DNA from: Cystobacter ferrugineus
GTDB taxonomy: Bacteria; Myxococcota; Myxococcia; Myxococcales; Myxococcaceae
DNA length: 64,000 nucleotides
NCBI RefSeq assembly: GCF_001887355.1
Contig: NZ_MPIN01000004.1
Span: forward strand, 783,733-847,732
Direction of reading: 5' to 3'
A program made the position numbers and the translations under genes. Within the stretch, counting starts at the first letter, position 1. The number at the start of each line of letters is the position of its first letter. Positions 37,733-46,139 of the stretch are shown here, one piece after another. Under the pieces are notes generated by a model, which saw nothing but the letters and a program-made list of their open reading frames with translations, made no database searches and was not told where the DNA came from.

Positions 37733-38625
37733 GGGCGCGGCTCCGGACGCACGGGCACCTCGACGCGCGCGTGGCACGCCGTCTCTCCACAGGTGAGGCA
37801 GGTACGCTGGCGGTCCTCGGGATTGAGCAGCCGGCGCCGGTTCTCGGCGATGGGGCCCTCCTCTAATACGCGTCCGGTGGACAGCTCCTCCACCCGCCGG
37901 AGGATCCGATTGGAGCGCACCCACCCCTCGGGGGTTTCCACCAGGGAGTCGCTCTCGGACCAGAGCCGGGAGCGTGTCCGGGGCGCGGTGTCCCCGTGGA
38001 GCGTGAGCCGCAGGGAGTCGCCCACGACGCGGGCCCCGAGCCGCACCGGCCCCTCGCGTGGCGCCACCACCAGGTCCACGTAGGGCCAGGCCACCGTGGC
38101 GTCCATTCCCCACAGGGTGCCTTCCAGCGGAGGAACGGCCTCCATCGTGTGGCCGGAGCGCTCCAGCACCAGCCAGCCCTGACGCGCCGTCAGCTCGAAG
38201 AGGGCATTGGCCAGCAGGCAGATGCCTCCACCGATGGAGGGGGTGAGACACCCGCCCCGGAGCGACAGCCCATGGCGGTAGCCCGCGTGCTCCGAGAGCC
38301 GGCCGAGGACGCGCCAGAAGGAGAGGGGCCGTTCGGGGGTCACCCACAGTCCATCGAAGGCGGGCGCCGCGAGCCGCAGGTTGTGCTGCTTCCCGGCTTC
38401 CAGCACGGGATCCGCCTCGGGGTCCACGCGGACCATGTCCACGCGGTGCGAGGCCAGCAGCACCGTCAATCCGCGAGTGGGCGCCAGCTCGGGACGAGGC
38501 CATCGCTCGGGCGTGGCCGCCCAGCGCACCAGCCGCTCCGACTGGAGCACGAGCTGCTTGGTGCGCCGCCACAGCAACTCGGGCGGGGAGAGTTCCACGA
38601 GACGGGGCGCGGTGCGTGGGGCCAT
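37729..38625 (-). CDS. VanW family protein
   Basis: 298 residues. The VanW domain (HNLRLAAPAFDGLWVTPERPLSFWRVLG, then GGCLTPSIGGGICLLANALFEL) is in the first two-thirds. VanW occurs in some glycopeptide-resistance clusters and many other genomes and has no proven activity. The C-terminus holds CLTCGETACHARVEV, two CxxC/CxxxxC-type spacings that could bind metal. ATG at 38625 was chosen; a GTG at 38667 would add 14 residues. It is the upstream partner of the glycosyltransferase-like gene (4-nt overlap) and follows the reductase after 52 bp. Confidence 0.8.
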   Translation of the reverse strand: MAPRTAPRLVELSPPELLWRRTKQLVLQSERLVRWAATPERWPRPELAPTRGLTVLLASHRVDMVRVDPEADPVLEAGKQHNLRLAAPAFDGLWVTPERPLSFWRVLGRLSEHAGYRHGLSLRGGCLTPSIGGGICLLANALFELTARQGWLVLERSGHTMEAVPPLEGTLWGMDATVAWPYVDLVVAPREGPVRLGARVVGDSLRLTLHGDTAPRTRSRLWSESDSLVETPEGWVRSNRILRRVEELSTGRVLEEGPIAENRRRLLNPEDRQRTCLTCGETACHARVEVPVRPEPRP

Positions 38626-38677
38626 ATCCACCGCGCATGATGCAACAATCCGGTTCTCTTCAGACACCCCCGCTGAC

Positions 38678-39595
38678 TCAGGGCACCTCGGTGCCCATGG
38701 CGGCGCTCCACACCGCGAACCAGTCCTGGGTGTCCAGGTTCAACGAGAGCGCGCGGACGGCCGAGGTGATGCGCCCGGTGTGGTTGGTGCCCAGCACGGG
38801 GAGGATGCGCGCGGGGTGTTTCAGCAGCCACGCATAGAGGATCTGCTCGGGGAGTGCCTCGTGCTTCTGGCCCAGGCTCGCGAGCACCTCGCGCACCCGC
38901 GTCTCGGCGGGCCCCTCACCCGACAGCAGCCGGCCCCCGGCGAGCGGGGACCACGCCATGGGACTGATGCGCTGGCGCAGACATTGATCGAGCGTTCCAT
39001 CCAGGAAGGGCTCGGGCCGCAGGGGGTGGAGCTCCACCTGGTTCGTCACCAGGGGGAAGGGCAGCCAGCTCGAGAGCATGTCGAACTGGGCGGGCGTGAA
39101 GTTGGACACGCCCAGGTGGCGCACCTTGCCCTGGGTCCGCAGCGTCTGGAGGGCCTCGGCCACCTCGGAGGGATCCAACAAGGGGCTGGGCCGGTGCAGC
39201 AGCAGCACGTCCAGGTAGTCCGTGGCGAGCTGTCGCAGCGACTGCTCCACGGACGCGATGATGTGCTGGCGGGAGTAGTCGTAGTGCTTGAGCCGGTTGG
39301 CGGGCCGCGCGGGATTCACCAGCATGATGCCGCACTTGGTCACCAGCTCCATGCGCTGGCGCAGTCCGGGCTGGGCGCGGAGCGCGGCGCCGAATACCTC
39401 CTCGCATTGGTAGCCGCCGTAGATGTCGGCATGGTCGAAGGTGGTGATGCCGCAGTCCAGGCACGTCTGGATCTTCTCCAGCACCCGTTGGACGCCAGCC
39501 CCCTGGGGATCCTGGAGCAGGCGCCACACGCCATAGACCAGCCGGGAAACCTCGGGCCCCTGGGGGGCCATGGTCACGCGAGAGAGGAGGCTCAT
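38678..39595 (-). CDS. Aldo/keto reductase
   Basis: 305 residues, NADPH-dependent TIM-barrel oxidoreductase of the YdhF-like group. Catalytic tetrad candidates: D and Y in TTFDHADIYGGYQCEE, K in LVTKCGIM, H in YLDVLLLHRPSPL. The cofactor end is seen in LPVLGTNHTGRI. Cytosolic; substrate cannot be told. It sits between the outer-membrane protein gene (10-bp gap) and VanW in the same direction. Confidence 0.93.
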   Translation of the reverse strand: MSLLSRVTMAPQGPEVSRLVYGVWRLLQDPQGAGVQRVLEKIQTCLDCGITTFDHADIYGGYQCEEVFGAALRAQPGLRQRMELVTKCGIMLVNPARPANRLKHYDYSRQHIIASVEQSLRQLATDYLDVLLLHRPSPLLDPSEVAEALQTLRTQGKVRHLGVSNFTPAQFDMLSSWLPFPLVTNQVELHPLRPEPFLDGTLDQCLRQRISPMAWSPLAGGRLLSGEGPAETRVREVLASLGQKHEALPEQILYAWLLKHPARILPVLGTNHTGRITSAVRALSLNLDTQDWFAVWSAAMGTEVP

Positions 39596-39604
39596 CCGGT
39601 CACC

Positions 39605-40285
39605 TTACAGGTACACGTTGAACAGCAGGCCCGAGGTGCCGAAGGGGATGTGGAAGTTCTGTCCGCCACCGTCGAGGCGCAGCGCGAGGCCCAGCGAGCC
39701 CGCCACGCTCACCCGGGGGACGAAGTAGTACTCGACGCCGAAGCTGCCCTGGAACCCGAAGCCGATCTGCTGCGCGTAGTCGAACTGGAGACCGCCCTCG
39801 ATGAAGGGGCGCAGGTTGCCGCCGAGCAGGTGATGGCGCACGCCCGCGCCGACGGAGAACCCCACACCGAAGGCCGGCGTGAAGGCCACGTCGAGACCCA
39901 GGTTGAAGCGCAGGGAGTCCGCCGGGGTCAGGTGGTAGAAGCCACCCACCGTGGGCAGGCCGCTGACACCGAGCACCACGCCCTTGGCGCCGGCCACCGC
40001 GGCGGTGCCGTCTCCCGCGCTCGAGTCCGAGGCATTCGACTGCGTGGGGGCAGGCGCTGGCGCGGGAGCGGCCTTCGGCGCGGGGGCTGCCTTCGGCGCG
40101 GGGGCAGGCGCTGGCGCGGGAGCGGGCGCCGGAGCGGGAGCGGCTGCCGGAGCGGGAGCGGCTGCCGGAGCGGGGGCGGCCTTCGGCGCGGGAGCGGCCT
40201 TCGGCGCGGCGGCCTTCGGCGCGGCGGCGGCGGGGAGCACCGGCAGCAAGAGGCAGGCGACGGCGGACAGCAGGGCGGAGCGCAT
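39605..40285 (-). CDS. Outer-membrane beta-barrel protein with Pro-Ala linker
   Basis: 226 residues. Signal peptide MRSALLSAVACLLLPVLPAA. Residues about 23-80 are a Pro-Ala-Lys repeat, a stiff spacer. Residues about 95-226 alternate hydrophobic and polar residues with many Gly/Tyr/Phe (FNLGLDVAFTPAFGVGFSVGAG, FIEGGLQFDYAQQIGFGFQG) and end in VYL, a typical barrel C-terminus. Probably an OmpW/OmpA-like eight-strand barrel; the Pro-Ala segment may reach through the peptidoglycan. No enzyme motif. Ends 9 bp before the reductase start. Confidence 0.75.
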   Translation of the reverse strand: MRSALLSAVACLLLPVLPAAAAPKAAAPKAAPAPKAAPAPAAAPAPAAAPAPAPAPAPAPAPAPKAAPAPKAAPAPAPAPTQSNASDSSAGDGTAAVAGAKGVVLGVSGLPTVGGFYHLTPADSLRFNLGLDVAFTPAFGVGFSVGAGVRHHLLGGNLRPFIEGGLQFDYAQQIGFGFQGSFGVEYYFVPRVSVAGSLGLALRLDGGGQNFHIPFGTSGLLFNVYL

Positions 40286-40590
40286 GGCGTGGAACCTCGG
40301 AAGAGGGAAGGAACCCGGGGCGTCCTTATAGCTGTCCAAGCGTTGCTGGCCGTGCTCATTCAGCGGCGCGCGCTGACGGTGCTCGTGAGTCTGCTGTTGC
40401 TCTCCGTCCTCGTGGGCTTCGCCTTCATCGGCTTCGACAACCCCGCCTGGAGTGGGCTCGCCTCGTTCATTCCCACGGACCTTTGAGAGGAATTCCAGGC
40501 GAGGAGTGGGTGGAGTTTTCTGTCCTTCCTGAAAAAAAGGATTGTGGAGCTTTCGCCGATGTTGGAGAACCGGGAGCGGAGGATGTAGCC
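40286..40590. other. 305-bp divergent intergenic region
   Basis: Lies between the minus-strand barrel gene and the plus-strand GbsR/MarR gene. It holds a possible 44-residue membrane peptide (40352-40486) and, before the regulator, an A-tract (CTGAAAAAAAGG near 40529-40540) flanked by TCCTT/AAGGA, a possible operator. No RNA gene or mobile element seen. Confidence 0.45.
40352..40486 (+). CDS. Possible small single-span membrane protein
   Basis: Candidate 44-residue product from a GTG at 40352 (or TTG at 40343). A short basic start (LIQRRAL) is followed by a hydrophobic span TVLVSLLLLSVLVGFAFIGF and a polar tail ending FIPTDL. The pattern and orientation (positive inside) suit a small membrane protein. 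There is no clear ribosome-binding site, so it may be spurious. Confidence 0.3.
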   Translation: MLIQRRALTVLVSLLLLSVLVGFAFIGFDNPAWSGLASFIPTDL

Positions 40591-41085
40591 ATGGGTAAGA
40601 GAGCGGGGGCGAAACGAGACGAGGCGGCCGTGGGCCGGTTCGTCGAGCGCTTCGCCCTGGCGCTGTCGGACGACGGGGTTCCCCGGATGCCCGCCCGGGT
40701 GTTCGTGGGTCTGCTGGTGTCGGAGCAGGAGACGAGGACAGCGGCCGAGCTGGCCCAGCAACTCCAGGTGAGTCCCGCGGCCATCTCCGGCGCCGTGCGC
40801 TATCTGGTGCAGGTGGGAATGGTGACGCGCGGGCGCGAGCCGGGACAACGCAGCGACCACTACCGGGTTTCCTCCAACGCCTGGTACGAGGCGCTCGCCC
40901 GGCGCGACCAGATGCTGCTGCGCTTCGAGCAGGGCTTGCGCGAGGGCATCGACGCGGTGGGCGCGGAGAGCGTGGCCGGTCTCCGGTTGGAGGAGACGCG
41001 GCAGTTCTTCGAGTTCGTCCGGGGAGAGATGCCGCGCCTGCTTGCGAAATGGCGCGAGCAGCGCGCCGCGAAGGGCCAGGGCTGA
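40591..41085 (+). CDS. GbsR/MarR family transcriptional regulator
   Basis: 164 residues. Winged helix at about 50-105: TAAELAQQLQVSPAAISGAVRYL then VTRGREPGQRSDHYRV in the wing. N- and C-terminal helices (VGRFVERFALAL; EETRQFFEFVRGEMPRLLAKW) form the dimer interface as in the GbsR subgroup. GGAGG lies 10 nt before the ATG. Its target is not evident: it faces the Tat-lipoprotein epimerase convergently and is divergent from the barrel gene, whose intergenic region it may bind. Confidence 0.88.
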   Translation: MGKRAGAKRDEAAVGRFVERFALALSDDGVPRMPARVFVGLLVSEQETRTAAELAQQLQVSPAAISGAVRYLVQVGMVTRGREPGQRSDHYRVSSNAWYEALARRDQMLLRFEQGLREGIDAVGAESVAGLRLEETRQFFEFVRGEMPRLLAKWREQRAAKGQG

Positions 41086-41116
41086 GCGCTTCTTCCCCGG
41101 CCCCGAGGCCTTCCGC

Positions 41117-42283
41117 TCAACCCGCCTGGGCGGGCCGCGCCTGCCGCTGATGCCACGCGGCGAGCACCTCGCGCTCGCGCTCCGGAGACAGGCCGCCGCG
41201 CTTGCGCAGTTTCTCCTGCTGCTCCGGAGTCAGCCCCCGGAACCAGGCGAGGGTGTCGCGCGCGGTGTCCACGACGGGGCGGAACTTCAGGCCTCGCGCC
41301 ACTGCCCGGGCGTTGCTGACCTGGCCGACGCCCGCCGAGTCCCCGGTGGAGGGAACCCAGACGGGCAGGTCGCTCCAGCCGCTCACCTTCTGCTGCTCCA
41401 GGAAGGCGGCATCGGCCCAGGTGAAGGTGGCATCGGACTGGCTGGCCTGCTTGCACGCCTCCAGCATCTCCCGGACGGTGAGCGGCCGGGTGGGGCCGGC
41501 GGCGTTGAAGACGCCGAAGTCGCGGTTCTCGAGCGCGAGCAGGGTCCACTCGGCCAGATCCCTCACGTCGATGAACTGCACCTTGTCCGAGCCGTCTCCG
41601 GGCGCGAGCACCTCACCGCCCCGCGCCACGCGCTCGGGCCAGTAGGTGAAGCGCTGGGTGGGGTCCTCCGGGCCGACGATGAGGCCCGGGCGGATGTTGG
41701 TGGTGCGTCCGGGGAAGGCCGCCTCCGCCTCCTGTTCACAGAGCGCCTTGAGCGCGCCGTAGTTCTCCTCGCCGATGGTCTCGTTGCTGGGGTCGCTCGT
41801 GGTGGCCACGGGCGCGGTCTCGTCCAGGCCCGGCCGGCTCAGGTCCTTGTAGACGGAGATGCTGGAGATGAAGAGGTACTGGCCGACATGGGGCGCCAGG
41901 AGCTGCGCCGAGGCGCGCACCAGGCGGGGCACGTAGCCGGAGGTGTCGATGACGGCATCCCACGAGCGGCCCTCGAGTGCCTTCAAGCCCTCGCCCTTGT
42001 TCGGGTCGCGGTCCCCGTGGAGCTTCTCCACGTCGGGGAAGAGCTGGGGCCGCGTCTTGCCGCGGTTGAAGAGGGTGACGGTGTGGCCGCGTGCGCGTGC
42101 CGCCTCCACGAGCTGGGGTCCCAGGAAGGCCGTGCCTCCGAGGATGAGGATGCGCTTGCCTCCCCCCTGGGGCGTGGTCGTCCGGGTGGCGCCATCGCGC
42201 GTCCCCGGGGTGGCACAGCCCACGGCCCAGAGCGAGCCGAACGCGGCGGCTCCCTTCAACAGCCCTCTACGAGACAGCTTCAT
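41117..42283 (-). CDS. Tat-exported lipoprotein of the NAD-dependent epimerase family
   Basis: 388 residues. An N-terminal Tat motif MKLSRRGLLKGAAAFG and a lipobox-like AVGC (C23) are unusual for this cytosolic enzyme class. A Rossmann fold follows: GGTAFLGPQLVEAARARGH (glycine motif GGTxFLG), FISSISVYKD, and YGALKALCE, where the YxxxK catalytic pair reads YGALK. The sequence resembles the SDR a7-type or chloroplast-stem-loop-like reductases. Preceding AGGAGG sets the start. Placed 56 bp after the NTT-like gene, same direction. Export of a folded NAD-binding enzyme is inference from the signal. Confidence 0.85.
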   Translation of the reverse strand: MKLSRRGLLKGAAAFGSLWAVGCATPGTRDGATRTTTPQGGGKRILILGGTAFLGPQLVEAARARGHTVTLFNRGKTRPQLFPDVEKLHGDRDPNKGEGLKALEGRSWDAVIDTSGYVPRLVRASAQLLAPHVGQYLFISSISVYKDLSRPGLDETAPVATTSDPSNETIGEENYGALKALCEQEAEAAFPGRTTNIRPGLIVGPEDPTQRFTYWPERVARGGEVLAPGDGSDKVQFIDVRDLAEWTLLALENRDFGVFNAAGPTRPLTVREMLEACKQASQSDATFTWADAAFLEQQKVSGWSDLPVWVPSTGDSAGVGQVSNARAVARGLKFRPVVDTARDTLAWFRGLTPEQQEKLRKRGGLSPEREREVLAAWHQRQARPAQAG

Positions 42284-42339
42284 GGCAACGACCTCCTCTT
42301 GAGGAAATCCGAAGGAAAGGGACGAAATGCCGTGTGGGG

Positions 42340-43626
42340 TCAGCGGGCCGCGTTCGTGGACGCGCTCCAGGCGGGCTCCGACGCGGGCAGGTGAGCGCGC
42401 GAGTAGCGGGCGAGCCAGACGGACACGGTGAGCCACAGGCACGCCACGGGCACCGCCGACAGCGCGAGTCCCATGGGCCCCAGCCCCAGCACGTCGAGGC
42501 CCCGGTACAGCCAGGAGCTCACCGTGTCGCTGCCGCGGTACACCACCGTGTCGATGAAGCCCTTGGACTTGTACTTCGTCTCGCGGTCCACGCCGGTGAA
42601 GAGGATCTCGCGCCCCGGGCGCTCGAGGGCGTAGTGCGAGGCATTGCGCAGGGCCTTGAACGAGATGAGCATGCCCAGGGTGGGCAGCAGCGCCAGTCCG
42701 GCGAACCCGAGCGCGGTGAGCAGCGGTGCCACCGCCAGGGCCGCGCCCAGACCGAAGCGGTGGATGAGCCGGCCGGTGACGCCCAGTTGCAGCACGAGCG
42801 TGAGCACCTGCACCCAGAAGTCGATGTTCGCGAACGCGGCCGCGCGCGCGTTGGCGCCGGAGGCCCCCCGGTCCACGATGTGGACCTGCTGGTAGTAGAG
42901 GAAGGTGGAGGTGGCGGCGTAGAGGAGCATCTGCAGCGCCAGGCCTCGCAGCAGGGGGGAGGAGAACAGCAGCCGCAAGCCGGCGAAGACGCCTCCGCCC
43001 ACGGGATCCTCGGCGGAGCGGGCCCGGGAGGGGGCGAGGGTCTCCTGCCGGGACAGCCGCCGCACACACCGGGCGCTGGCCTCCAGCAGCACCGCGGTGA
43101 TGAGCATCAGGTTGGTGGCGCCCACGGGCTCGGCCAGGAGCTTGACGAGGAAGGGGCCCACCAACATGCCCGTCGTTCCCCCGGCGGCGATGAACCCGAA
43201 CAAGCGCCGGCCCTGCTCGTTCACGAACAGGTCCGCCATGAAGGTCCAGAACACGGAGACGACGAAGAGGTTGTAGACGCTGACCCAGACGAAGAAGGCG
43301 CGCGCCACCGCATCCCGGTCCACGCCCAGCTTCAGCACCCCGAAGAAGATCAGCAGGTGGAGCAGGAAGAAGCGGTAGACGAGCGGCAGGACGCGCCGCC
43401 GGGGCCAGCGGGACACGAGCGCGGAGAAGACGGGCACCGCCACGAGCATCACGAGGAAGGTCGCCGTGAAGAGCCACGGGACGCCCTGGACGCCCTTGGC
43501 CGTCGCCATCTCGTCCCGCAGGGGCTTGAGGATGGCGTAGCCGCACATCAGCGTGAAGAAATAGAAGAAGGACACGAGGACCGGGCCGGCCTCTTCGTCC
43601 TTCACGTTCACGAATCTCTTGAGCAT
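42340..43626 (-). CDS. NTT-like major facilitator transporter
   Basis: 428 residues, 12 predicted membrane segments. The N-terminus (VSFFYFFTLMCGYAILKPLRDEMA) and spacing match the Npt1/Npt2-like branch of the MFS, related to ADP/ATP translocases of intracellular bacteria; free-living members exist with unknown substrate. The conserved block DLFVNEQGRRLFGFIAAGGTTG and TKYKSKGFIDTVVYRGSD are typical of that branch. ATG at 43626. It precedes the Tat-lipoprotein epimerase gene. Nucleotide transport is not claimed. Confidence 0.8.
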   Translation of the reverse strand: MLKRFVNVKDEEAGPVLVSFFYFFTLMCGYAILKPLRDEMATAKGVQGVPWLFTATFLVMLVAVPVFSALVSRWPRRRVLPLVYRFFLLHLLIFFGVLKLGVDRDAVARAFFVWVSVYNLFVVSVFWTFMADLFVNEQGRRLFGFIAAGGTTGMLVGPFLVKLLAEPVGATNLMLITAVLLEASARCVRRLSRQETLAPSRARSAEDPVGGGVFAGLRLLFSSPLLRGLALQMLLYAATSTFLYYQQVHIVDRGASGANARAAAFANIDFWVQVLTLVLQLGVTGRLIHRFGLGAALAVAPLLTALGFAGLALLPTLGMLISFKALRNASHYALERPGREILFTGVDRETKYKSKGFIDTVVYRGSDTVSSWLYRGLDVLGLGPMGLALSAVPVACLWLTVSVWLARYSRAHLPASEPAWSASTNAAR

Positions 43627-43862
43627 GGCCCCCACGCCGCTGAGTAGGCGTGCGAGCCCAACCTCTTGCAAGCGGGGATATTCCCAGGCCAGGGCGGGAG
43701 GACGTTCACGGGGGCCCACCTGTTGTCGTCTTCATGACGCGAGAGGCCGTCCGGGCGGGACTCGAGGAAATCGACCGCCTCGATGTCCGGGCGAGGTACG
43801 ACAGTATTCCGGTGGGAGCCGGTGGGGCCCCGCGTCACGGTCTTTGGTTCAGGGAGCGGTCC

Positions 43863-44537
43863 ATGCGTTCGAGCAGTCAGTCCTCGGTCACGGACATCGA
43901 GATCCTCGAGGATTTCTCGGCCACGGCGAGGTGCGACGAGGGGTTTTTGCGCGTGCGGAGGCTGCGGTGTCAGAACCGGCGCGCGGACGGGACGGCGTCC
44001 AAGGTGTACCGGGTGGACGTGGTGGACCGGCCGCGGCTGGACGCGGTGGCGGTGCTGGTGTACCGGCGGGGCGGGTCGGGGCTGGAGGTGCTCACGCGGA
44101 TGAATCTGCGGCCGGCGGCGTACTTCCGGCGGGGCAAGGACATGACGGTGCCGGATCCGGCCACCTACCTGCGGGTGGAGGAGATCGTCGCGGGCCTGCT
44201 GGAGCTGGAGGACAAGGGGGAGGCGGGGTTGCGCTACCGGGCGGCCGAGGAGGTGAGGGAGGAGGCGGGCTTCGACGTGCGGCCGGAGGAGGTGCGGCTG
44301 CTCGGAGCGGGCTTCTTCGTGGCGCCGGGCATCCTGTCGGAGAAGGTGTTTCCGGCGGCGGTGGACGTGACGGGCCGGGAGCCCGGCGTGCCCAAGGGGG
44401 ATGGCTCGCCCCTGGAGGAGGGCACGGAGGTGCGGTGGCGGCCCATCCGCGAGCTGCTCGCGATGTGCCGGAGCGGCGAGGTGCCGGACGCGAAGACGGA
44501 GCTGTGCATCCTGCGGCTGCTCGCCGAGCAGGAGTGA
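43863..44537 (+). CDS. Nudix hydrolase with a variant Nudix box
   Basis: 224 residues. An ADP-sugar/NDP-type Nudix fold: beta strands VTDIEILEDFSATARCDEGF and DAVAVLVYRRGG, then the box region LEDKGEAGLRYRAAEEVREEAGF. The core reads EEVREEAGF where REUxEExGU is canonical, so the Arg is Glu, while both metal-binding Glu of EE are kept. AGGGAG lies about 7 nt before the ATG at 43863. A longer frame from 43734 exists. Likely cleaves a nucleotide-sugar diphosphate; substrate unknown. Divergent from the NTT-like carrier. Confidence 0.8.
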   Translation: MRSSSQSSVTDIEILEDFSATARCDEGFLRVRRLRCQNRRADGTASKVYRVDVVDRPRLDAVAVLVYRRGGSGLEVLTRMNLRPAAYFRRGKDMTVPDPATYLRVEEIVAGLLELEDKGEAGLRYRAAEEVREEAGFDVRPEEVRLLGAGFFVAPGILSEKVFPAAVDVTGREPGVPKGDGSPLEEGTEVRWRPIRELLAMCRSGEVPDAKTELCILRLLAEQE

Positions 44538-44593
44538 TTCACTCGGGGCGTGATTGGCGATGGGGCGCCAAGGCGGGTAGGGTGCCCGGCGAC

Positions 44594-46003
44594 ATGCATG
44601 ACGCCGCCCCCTCGTCCTCGTCACCCCGGCCGGAGTACTCGCGGGCCTTCCGCCTGCGCCGTGCCCAGAACTGGCTCACCCTCGGCACCATGTACGCGGC
44701 CATGTACATGGGCCGCTACAACTTCTCCTTCGCCAACGCCACGTTGTCGGGGCAGTACGGGTGGAGCAAGACGCAGGTGGGCGCCATCATCAGCGCGGCC
44801 ACCTTCATCTATGGTGTCTCCGCCATCTTCAACGGCCCCCTGGCGGACCGGATCGGCGGGCGCAAGGCCATGCTGGTGGGGGCCGCGGGCGGCACGGTGT
44901 TCAACCTGGCCTTCGGCCTGGGCGCCTATCTGGGCTTCCTCGGCACGGGGCCGCTGCTGCTCGGCTACCTGGCCACGGTCTGGTCGCTGAACATGTACTT
45001 CCAGTCCTACTCGGCCCTGGCGCTCATCAAGGTGAACTCGGGCTGGTTCCACATCGCCGAGCGCGGCGTGTTCTCCGCCATCTTCGGCTCGATGATCCAG
45101 GGAGGCCGGGCGCTCATCTACTTCATCGGGCCGCTGCTGGTGGCGACGCTGCCCTGGCCCTTCGTGTTCTTCGTGCCCGCGGCGGTGATGACGCTGCTCG
45201 GGTTCTTCACCTTCCTGTGGGTGCGTGACTCGCCGGACGAGGCGGGTCTGCCGGCGCTGGACACGGCGGATGCCTCCAGCGGCTACACCGGGCAGGTGGA
45301 CTTCAAGTACGTGGCGCGCGTGGTGTTCACCAACCCCGTCACCCTCACCATCGCGGCGGCCGAGTTCTGCACTGGCTTCGTGCGTCACGGCTTCGAGCAG
45401 TGGTTCCCTCGCTACATGCTGGAGGCGCAGAAGCTGCCGCTCAACAGCCCCATCTTCCAGAAGGGCGCCACGGGCGTGGTGCTCGCCGGCATCGCGGGCG
45501 CGTTCGCCGCGGGCTTCATGTCCGACCTGCTCTTCAAGGCGCGCCGGCCTCCCGTGGCCTTCATCGGCTACGTGCTGCAGGTGGTGTGCATGGCCATCAT
45601 CTGGAAGGCCCCCAGCATCGAGCTGGTGATCGCCGCCTTCGTGGTGAACTCCTTCTCCATCAGCATCGTGCACTCCATGCTCTCGGGCACCTCCTCCATG
45701 GACTTCGGGGGCCGCAAGGCCGCGGCCACCGCCGCCGGCATGTTCGATGGCATGCAGTACGTGGGCGGCTCGGTGGTGGGCGTGGGCATGGGCTCGCTGT
45801 TGGATCACTTCGGCTGGGGCGCCTGGGGCCCGAGCATGATCGGCTTCTCCCTGGTGGGTGGTCTGCTCATGCTCACCCTCTGGAATGCCCGTCCCAAGGC
45901 GCATGGCGGCGCCGGCACGTCCTCGGTGGCCCCGGCGGCTCCTCCTCCCGCGGCCGACGCCTCCCAGGCCAGCTCCGGCCGTCAGGCCAGCTCCGGCCAT
46001 TGA
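44594..46003 (+). CDS. OPA-type MFS transporter (glycerol-3-phosphate permease-like)
   Basis: 469 residues, 12 membrane segments. The N-terminus (YAAMYMGRYNFSFANATLS), GPLADRIGGRKAM and the C-terminal half VVGVGMGSLLDHFGWGAWGP match organophosphate:phosphate antiporters (GlpT/UhpT/PgtP family). It would exchange a phosphorylated sugar or glycerol-phosphate for phosphate. A low-complexity Ala/Ser/Pro tail of about 40 residues follows. Start by position in relation to the Nudix gene, 56 bp away. Substrate cannot be read from the sequence. Confidence 0.85.
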   Translation: MHDAAPSSSSPRPEYSRAFRLRRAQNWLTLGTMYAAMYMGRYNFSFANATLSGQYGWSKTQVGAIISAATFIYGVSAIFNGPLADRIGGRKAMLVGAAGGTVFNLAFGLGAYLGFLGTGPLLLGYLATVWSLNMYFQSYSALALIKVNSGWFHIAERGVFSAIFGSMIQGGRALIYFIGPLLVATLPWPFVFFVPAAVMTLLGFFTFLWVRDSPDEAGLPALDTADASSGYTGQVDFKYVARVVFTNPVTLTIAAAEFCTGFVRHGFEQWFPRYMLEAQKLPLNSPIFQKGATGVVLAGIAGAFAAGFMSDLLFKARRPPVAFIGYVLQVVCMAIIWKAPSIELVIAAFVVNSFSISIVHSMLSGTSSMDFGGRKAAATAAGMFDGMQYVGGSVVGVGMGSLLDHFGWGAWGPSMIGFSLVGGLLMLTLWNARPKAHGGAGTSSVAPAAPPPAADASQASSGRQASSGH

Positions 46004-46139
46004 TGTGGGGGCTGGGGCCACACCTCTCGGGGCCTCTGGAGTTTGGGGCTCCTAGGACTGGTGAAGGCACGTGCGTCGGGGGGTGAAGGATGACCTTGTC
46101 CCTCGGGCCCTCTGTCGTGTGACGGATCTGTGACCTAAA

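Noticed and set aside
40529-40540. A-tract as a strong promoter or terminator
   Set aside because: The flanking inverted repeat is only 5 bp, and the run is followed by the regulator gene; it is mentioned only as a possible operator.
42340-43626. Calling the NTT-like carrier an ATP/ADP translocase
   Set aside because: Only the branch pattern is seen; free-living homologues have unknown substrates, so the specific function is not supported.
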